Assembly (NCBI RefSeq): GCF_043290135.1
Contig: NC_134702.1
Span: 91,425,819 to 91,489,818, forward strand
Length of the DNA: 64,000 nucleotides
Direction: 5' to 3'
Source of the DNA: Rhipicephalus microplus
Taxonomy: Eukaryota > Arthropoda > Arachnida > Ixodida > Ixodidae
Shown: piece after piece, positions 57,529 to 64,000 of the stretch
Layout: each line of letters begins with the position of its first letter
Numbering within the stretch: the stretch's first letter is position 1
Position numbers and translations under genes: made by a program
Notes under the pieces: generated by a model
Databases searched by the model: none
What the model was told of the DNA's origin: nothing
Seen by the model: only the letters and a program-made list of their open reading frames with translations

Positions 57529-57572
<44 letters not shown>
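57489..57572. repeat. (GAAA)n microsatellite
   Basis: About 20 GAAA units with one AAAA slip. The KKERKKE/FFLSFFLS frames are artefacts. Confidence 0.95.
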
Positions 57573-58047
57573 ACGAACGATCTACGGCGGGTGCAGGCCG
57601 GAGCAATCGCAGCTTGGCGCGCATCCGTAGTGACTCCTCCACGCAACGCGCGCGACCTGCTCATATATTTATGCGCAGCTGCTGGGCGTTTTCGCGCGCG
57701 CGCGGTTGCTCGCGCTGCCTGCAGCGTGGCTGTACACGTGGCGCTTCTCCCAGCAGCGCGCTTTCGTAGCGCGCTATGTGCGTGCTCGCAAGCATAAGGG
57801 CCAACGTCGTCCCGGTCGTTACGGATTAGAGACAGACGTCCACGCAGATAAAGAAACAGACGTGGGAGAGACTTGGTCGGCTCGCCTCTGCTCTTCTGTC
57901 GTAGATTTGAGGCGCGCTCGTCTCCAGCCAATGACCAAGACGGGCATTGGCCGCCCGCTTCCGTGAGAGCGACGCGCGGCGAGCGCGAGAAGCGCGGGAA
58001 AACCTCGAAGAGACATGCACAGCGTCTACTGCGAGATGGCGCGCGTA
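57573..58047. promoter_or_regulatory. CpG-rich block
   Basis: High GC with GCGCGCGCGCGG near 57694. Long open frames on both strands extend out of the GAAA repeat. No domain or clear start is seen. Confidence 0.2.
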
Positions 58048-58112
58048 ACCATGGTATACGTATACCATGTATACCATACATGTATACCTCTAGTATATAC
58101 CATGGTAACCAT
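58048..58112. repeat. Cluster of nested GGTATACC-type palindromes
   Basis: Successive palindromes: ATGGTATACGTATACCAT (perfect 18 bp), ATACATGTAT, and two CCATGG units in TACCATGGTAACCATGGTA. Nearly all steps alternate purine and pyrimidine. Confidence 0.85.
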
Positions 58113-58263
58113 GGTATACACTTGAGTGCCCTCAGAGCACTGAGAAGTACTCTTTTTCTGGTGTGTCCCGATTCGCCACTCAACTTTCCTTGAAAATGTA
58201 TCATGACTACTTTGGGGAGCCACACCTCCACGACTTTCCCAAAGAGAGCATTATTAATTAAAT

Positions 58264-58287
58264 ATTTGTTTGTTTGTTTGTTTGTTT
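58264..58287. repeat. (TTTG)n microsatellite
   Basis: Six TTTG units. Confidence 0.9.
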
Positions 58288-60377
58288 ACACTTTACCTAT
58301 ATCTCCATAAGGCATTGCGTAGGGAGGCGCACACGAGAGTAATATAATAACGCATTTCGCAATGGATATAATAAGTACAACAAGTACAACGTACACGAGA
58401 TAAGAGGACAACACAGGAACAATGGGAATCACTCGAATGATAAACAACGTCACCGCCGCACACTTTAAACTCCTAAACGCTTCGAGATAAAACCAACCAT
58501 TTTTATTGGCAGTTATACTGGTGGTGCACTGCGGTTACAAGGAAGAGGAAACGTTTCATTATCAGTTTAACGATGTCGTCCGAGAGACGGCTCCATTTCT
58601 GTGCAGTTTTTTTTTTGTGTGTGTGGGAATGACATGATGTCTGAAAAAAGAAATGAGTTCGCGTGCGTTTTTACATTACAAGCCAGGCACGAAAAAAGGT
58701 GAAAAATAACCATTCATTTTCGTGTAGAATTAGATTCACGTCTCACTGCCCTGCATAGCACGGATGACTGATTTAAAGCATTAGCGTCATTACCATCATC
58801 ACCATTGTGCCTTTATTCTCCATATATCGGGCAATCATTGGCAGCTTATTTTTATGAAAGGAAAGGAGGTCTGACTTCCCTATTTCCTGCGTGTTTCAAG
58901 AAAGGTGTCAGAAAGTACTATGAAATAAGAGAAATGAATATTTACTGGCTGCCTATATAACTACTGTCCCTGCATCCACTGACATCGTATGATGACTGGA
59001 TACATTAATTACAGCATTGGTCTGTGAGATTAAATGAATAAATGTCTTGGAGAGACATGAATCCGGACAACATGGGGGAATTGAATTCCTTCCTGTGAAA
59101 AGTACAGTGCCACTTTGATATATCGAAAAGGCGGCCTCTGGCAATTATTGGGGCAATTATTACGGCGAGCTATATTTAAAGAGTCACACAAACTGACATT
59201 CAATGAATACTTTCTCTCATCCAGCCTCCGGACAGTGAGGACTGAGAAGACAGTGAAGGTTTCTTATCAATCAATAACGTGACGTCACGCGTTCCAAGAA
59301 CCATATAACGAAGTGCGATCACGTGTAACGTACAACTATTTCACGTTTACTTAAGCATATTTTAACGCCTCGTTGAAACTGTACAAAAGTGTGTTTCTAT
59401 CGAGGAAGTTCAAAAATATAAACCTCTCTCGTGTCTACGCACATTGATGAAAGTTTCTTATTAGGCAAACGGAACGCACGCATGCGCGCGAACGTAATAC
59501 GTTCTGTTTGAAAAAAATAAATAAGAAAAGTTTCGCTCGATCTTAACTACATAGAAGCGTGCGTAATACATACGCGCTACAAGCCGACGCTGTGAGGCTC
59601 TTTCATCGCGGCGCCATCCATCTTCCCCGGCGCGCATTCGGTGACGGGTCAAACGCGTGACGACGGACTCCTCCCCTTTCACCGCTTGCGTATTGCACAT
59701 CACTGCTCCGAGCTCAACCGCAAACCATGATCGACGAGCTCGAAGACGTGAAAAAGATATCCCGTAAGCTCGACACAATGTATACCGGCGGCCAAACACC
59801 GAAACTGATCTATATAGCGTTTACGTCCCTGCACACTCACAGTGTGCACGTCCCCTGATGACGCCAGGTGTTTCAGCACCACGGGTGATTTCGTGCTTCG
59901 GCGGCAACCGTGACAGCAGTGAGGGATGCGGCCACCACGATTGTGCCATCGTGTGTTTATATGCGTGATGTGATGGCCTAGCGTAGCAGGACCCGCAAAT
60001 GCATGGTCGCAGGTGCGTCCCCTTTCGGATCTCTCCGCTGTCGCGGTGCAGTGGCAGCCGCTTCGTCTTTGGCTGTCACTCGCCTCAGTCATTTCGCTGT
60101 AGTCTAAATGACGCATGTTGCCGTTTCGGAAGGAATAGGTAAAGCGAAGTACCGTGTGAAGCTGTAGCAGGTTCACTGAGCACGTGTACCGGTCCCCGCT
60201 TCGCCCCATTGCCCGTAATACGTATACGAGGTGTATGCACATGTAACGGTGTTTCTCTTCATGGGAGAATCGTTGACACTGCCGCAATGCGGGCTAGACG
60301 CCGTTAATTTTGCTTTGTTTTTACAAATAAGTTTGTACAACCACCGGCTCGTATTTCCTTTTTTCTTTCTCTTTTTC
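58288..60377. other. No certain gene
   Basis: A minus-strand open frame at 59700-60287 (195 codons, TTG start; first ATG about 15 codons in) has scattered Cys and His (CHCTATAE, HCCHGCRR) but no recognised domain. It is the longest unexplained frame in this part. Confidence 0.3.
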
Positions 60378-60572
60378 TTCATTTTTCTTTTCCACCAGTA
60401 GGCGAAGCCACATTATTAGACGCAACAGGGTAAAGATGTATGTTCTTTTTTTCTTTTCAACAGTAGGTGAAGTCACGTGATTAGACGCAACAGGGTAAAG
60501 ATGTATGTTCTTGCTTTCTTTTCAACAGTAGGTGAAGCCATGTGATTAGACACAACAGGGTAAATATGTATG
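60378..60572. repeat. Minisatellite, 65-bp unit, three copies
   Basis: CGCAACAGGG at 60421 and 60486 and CACAACAGGG at 60551 set an exact 65-bp period. The units share TTCTTTTCAACAGTAGGTGA and GGGTAAAGATGTATGT with few changes, so the array is young. Confidence 0.9.
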
Positions 60573-61750
60573 TGCGCGCTAATCTGTTGTTGCGACGTGC
60601 CTGTCATGGCGTATACCGATGATGTTGACAGATTCGACGGACGCACTGGAGGGCCACCACTCGAAGACCACAGCGTATGTAATTACGAAATCACATCCCG
60701 CCCTCATGTGCCAGCCGTCAGTGTGGCGTCGGATGTAAATGTATATCGTCTAATTAGCTCAGATTTTTAAGAATGCATGCACCGAATGTTTTCTTGTTGG
60801 CGTCTCGCAAATATCACGCGCGAAGTCTTTCACTTCATCGTTACACGCTACATTGTTCGACATATCAGCGGCGGCTCTCCAGGCCCGAACCAGCAAGAGT
60901 AGGCATAGACGGGGCCTTAACATAGTATACACGTGTGTACGAAATGTATAAGTGCAAAAATAAGCACACAAAAACAAGAATACCGGACACCAAAAATACA
61001 TATAGTGGAGTGAGTAAAAGGAACTGGGCGAATGCATTTTTAGTCATTTCGCCGTGCTTCGCAGGCAGAGCAAACGAGAATATACACAAAAGTATACATG
61101 TCCCAGAAACATGCATGGCTACAAAGTCGTAAAAAAGAGCCGGCGCCCGTATCTTTTGTGCGGGTGACTTCAAGCCCAAGATATTCTTCGTGACAGGTCC
61201 CGTTTCTGACTGAGACCGACCGAGCACTCGAAAGACCTGAGAAAGAATTCGTAAAGAAGTAGTGAAGCGGTCAAGGAAGGAATATTCAAAAGAAGGATAT
61301 CGAAAAAAAAATTAAACACGGGTTTAAACTTTGCGGTAGAAGCAAAGCCAAGAATACAGCCAACGGCCAGCGGAAAACTCGAACAAAGTACGTATAACAA
61401 CAGAAACAACACAAGTCAGACCCGGTATCGGTATCACACGGAAAAAGGAGCCTTGCATATGAATATCGCGACCGCGCTGCAGTTCAACGAGGAACCGACC
61501 AAACCAAGTGTACACAGCGGCGAGCTCTTGGACACAAGGGTGGAAAGGAACAACGTGAACCGCCGAACATGTATACATTTATGTACGCATTAGTACAGCC
61601 GCTCCCGCAGTGAATATACTCCTTGCAAAATTGTACTCTCTGGCGGAATCTTCAAAAGATTCCGTGCCGGATAGTCCATCGTGGGAGTCCGTTTCACGAG
61701 GACATAAGAGGGAAAGGCTCGGGGGCCTATGGCAACCACGCTGGGCGAGC
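60573..61750. other. No gene recognised
   Basis: Short frames only. Confidence 0.4.

Positions 61751-61787
<37 letters not shown>
61751..61787. repeat. (TA)n microsatellite
   Basis: About 18 TA units. Confidence 0.95.
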
Positions 61788-61788
<1 letters not shown>

Positions 61789-61839
61789 GTTAATATATCG
61801 TGTTCTCAGTGACGCATATGCGTAAACGAATGGGTCGCT

Positions 61840-62360
61840 AGAAGGCCTCCTTTTTTCCGGCGGAAGAGAATAGGTTTTCTTCTTCTTCCTCTTGTAGTTC
61901 TTCGCTCGACCACCGGAGACGGGAGACGACGAGACACGGCCGTTGTCTTCTTCTTCGGCTCCGTCTCTCATCGTCCGCAAGAATGCTACAGCGGCTGCTC
62001 AGCCAGCCGGCAGAGAGCCTCTGCTCCTAATGCTGCACTGGCTTCTTAAAAGGAGAAGCACCATGGCGCCGCCGCCACCGCCGACATACTCGAACATCTC
62101 CACCCCCGTATCTCTTTGCTGCCAGTACCTTCCCAGGTCCCCCCTTGCCGAAAGGGGTGGTCATTAGGAGAGGCCTCTTCCCGGCAGAGACCGGCGAATT
62201 ACTCGGACAACGGTTTCTAAAGAGGGGCCCCGACTTCTAAGCCGGACCAGCGAGTCGGAAAGACAGTCGCGCACGGCGATCCGAACGGGAGATTATGAAC
62301 GACCCCCATCTTCTCGTCAGTCCCGAGCTTGCCTTCGCCGTCTCTCTCTACGACTAGCCG
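61840..62360. promoter_or_regulatory. CpG-rich block with a well-placed ATG
   Basis: GC- and CT-rich. ATG at 62063 in a strong context (AGCACCATGGCG) opens a 34-codon frame (MAPPPPPTYSN...) closing at 62165-62167. No TATA is obvious. A 5' UTR or first exon of a host gene is possible, but nothing downstream supports it. Confidence 0.25.
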
Positions 62361-62675
62361 TCTCCATGTCGTCTTTTTTTTTCTTCTGCTTTACATCTCA
62401 TTTGCTTTTTTGCGACTGATCTCATAGGCGGCTTCTTTCGCCCAGCACTGAAGTGCTCCAGTTTTCAGTGAATCTCAAATTCTACCAGTCAGTCTGCAAG
62501 CTTTAGCTCTCCTTATCTGAAAACTGGTGCCGTCCGTCTGCGTACGTGATTCCCTGACTTATACGTGCACACAGCCGACTGTAGAGCTATTTGAGCGATG
62601 ATGAAGATTGAGATTGGCATTTACCCGGTGATACGGTACGGTGACAATTGTTCACCTCGCCTGCTAATTAGGTAT
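62361..62675. other. No gene recognised
   Basis: Unremarkable spacer before a diverged SINE. Confidence 0.4.
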
Positions 62676-62893
62676 CAGTTAATTTGCGGGGTTTAACCTT
62701 CCAAAGTGACTCGGACTATGTTGTGAGACGTCGTATCAGATAGAGGGCGCCGGATATGTTTGACCAGCTCTACTGAAATAGCACAGAACACGGACATCCA
62801 GCACATCGCCTCTGTTAATGTGCGACCGCCATCGAATCACCACTTCCAGGCCAGCAGCCGAAGACCATAACCACTGCCCCACCGCGGCGCCTA
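62676..62893 (-). repeat. Strongly diverged Ruka-related SINE
   Basis: The minus strand has the head GGCGCCGCGGTGGGGCAGTG, B-box-like GGTGATTCGATGG, and a 3' end AACCCCGCAAATTAAC. The body is heavily changed. An old copy. Confidence 0.6.
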
Positions 62894-63191
62894 TTCAAAT
62901 TTGTGCATGCACTATATATTGTAGCCGCTAGCATTATTGCCTTTGGTGTGTTTTCTTTCTCCAACCCACCCTCCGTTTGTATAGAGTGTCCGTTTGCAAA
63001 TAATGCCTGCAATGACTCTGGGTTTATCAACAGTATCTTCCCTGCTTACCGTTGGCGGGCGTGAGCAATATTTATTTAAAAATTCACTTTAAAACGTGGT
63101 TTTAAAACTGCCGTGTGTGGTGCATTTCCTAGCAAAATTTTATCATATAGGTAAAACTTCGACATAGATACGCCATACACGAAGAATCATA

Positions 63192-63421
<230 letters not shown>

Positions 63422-63653
63422 TCCCACATTGTAAAGAATTATGCAGAGCAGATTACTTCATTTGGATTTGCTCAGCTTTCTCGCGAGGTGGAACACACAT
63501 CTAACTCCTGCCTTGTGACGACATACAAGAAGCTCAGAGATTGGGCTACAACCATATGATGAAGCACAAAAACCACTTTCGACGTATTCTAGTATAAGTG
63601 GCCTGTTTGGTGTGGCGTCTAAGACTTCGACAATCTCGCGCGAGATCGACTCG

Positions 63654-63891
63654 GATATTATAATGATATATTTGGTGTAACGCTCCAAAACCACGATATG
63701 ATTGTGAGAGACGCCATCGTGGAGGGCTCCGGAAATTTCGGCCACCTGGTGTTCTTGAACGTTCATCCAAATCTGAGTGCACGGGCCTACGACATCGCCT
63801 CCATCGGAAATGCAGCCGCCGCAGCCGGGATTCGATCCCGCGACCTTCAGGTTTGCAGTCGAGTGCTATAACATTACACCACCGCCAAGGG
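63654..63891 (-). mobile_element. Ruka-like SINE with 14-bp duplication
   Basis: The minus strand has the B box GGGATCGAATCCC and body GAACACCAGGTGGCCGAAAT, with a diverged head (CCCCTTGGCGGTGGTGTAAT) and a tail rich in AT. GCGAGATCGACTCG (63640-63653) and GCGAGAGCGACTCG (63892-63905) flank it with one mismatch. Confidence 0.85.
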
Positions 63892-64000
63892 GCGAGAGCG
63901 ACTCGATTAAACCTCTGCTAAAAACAGATTCACACGAATATGCTGTATACGCATAACGATCTCTTCCCCACCTATTCCCAAAGAGCGGCGAAGAGCCGCC

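Noticed and set aside
57422..58231. 269-codon minus-strand ORF
   Set aside because: Starts as an open frame in palindromic sequence, passes through CpG-rich DNA and ends in the GAAA microsatellite. Composition explains its length.
61943..62167. 74-codon proline-rich ORF
   Set aside because: The upstream part starts with TTG. Only the short ATG frame from 62063 has a good context, and it lacks any family match.

Overview
The window looks like non-coding and transposon-rich nuclear DNA of an arthropod, most probably an ixodid (hard) tick. The reasons are the many copies of a tRNA-derived SINE with a (TTGA)n-type tail that resembles the Ruka family of ticks, Penelope-like, I-like and CR1-like retroelement tails, long GATA and TA microsatellites, and the lack of compact gene order. 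No host protein-coding gene can be recognised with confidence. There is one 200-N assembly gap (6001-6200).

Layout. 1-10 kb: degenerate tRNA-like SINE heads, a Ruka-like SINE (5.5 kb), a hAT-like MITE nested at the centre of two head-to-head tRNA-SINE copies (7.1-7.7 kb), and the 3' end of a Penelope-like element with a GIY-YIG domain (8.49-8.92 kb). 10.3-15 kb: a foldback hairpin, then an intact 824-codon intronless ORF (10923-13397) with two C2H2 fingers and a CACTA/EnSpm-like transposase core. It is followed by TA arrays around a SINE and by subterminal-type repeats ending in a CACT terminus (14938). 15.4-16.3 kb: a 50-bp truncated SINE with a perfect 15-bp target duplication, a TATC array and a degenerate minisatellite. 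17-18 kb: a CpG-rich block. 20-33 kb: SINEs, two copies of a MITE built on GGAC-like repeats, LTR-like repeats, one LINE tail at 24 kb and two related I-like LINE tails at 27.3 and 29.3-30.4 kb. 37.9-40.4 kb: a complete mariner/Tc1-superfamily transposon with 455-bp terminal inverted repeats and an intact 360-codon DD41D transposase. 44-49 kb: a CpG-rich block with a CCAAT palindrome, a GATA array, a 172-bp palindrome, a third copy of the GGAC-type MITE, a CR1-like LINE relic on the minus strand and a second LTR-like repeat copy. 51-64 kb: a possible secreted-protein exon, a duplicated retroposon (53.0 and 54.9 kb), further SINEs, a 497-bp MITE, several minisatellites and a 230-bp GATA array.

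The two intact transposase ORFs (10.9-13.4 kb and 38.6-39.6 kb) are the only strong coding calls, and both encode mobile-element enzymes. The other coding signals are frameshifted or truncated retroelement relics. The nesting order (SINE pair hit by hAT; SINE flanked by TA arrays; LTR-like copies cut by SINEs) gives a relative history of insertions. The most interesting items are the near-identical long-TIR DD41D element, the link between the CACTA-like ORF and the 14.6-14.9 kb terminal repeats, the Penelope relic, and the hAT-in-palindrome nest.
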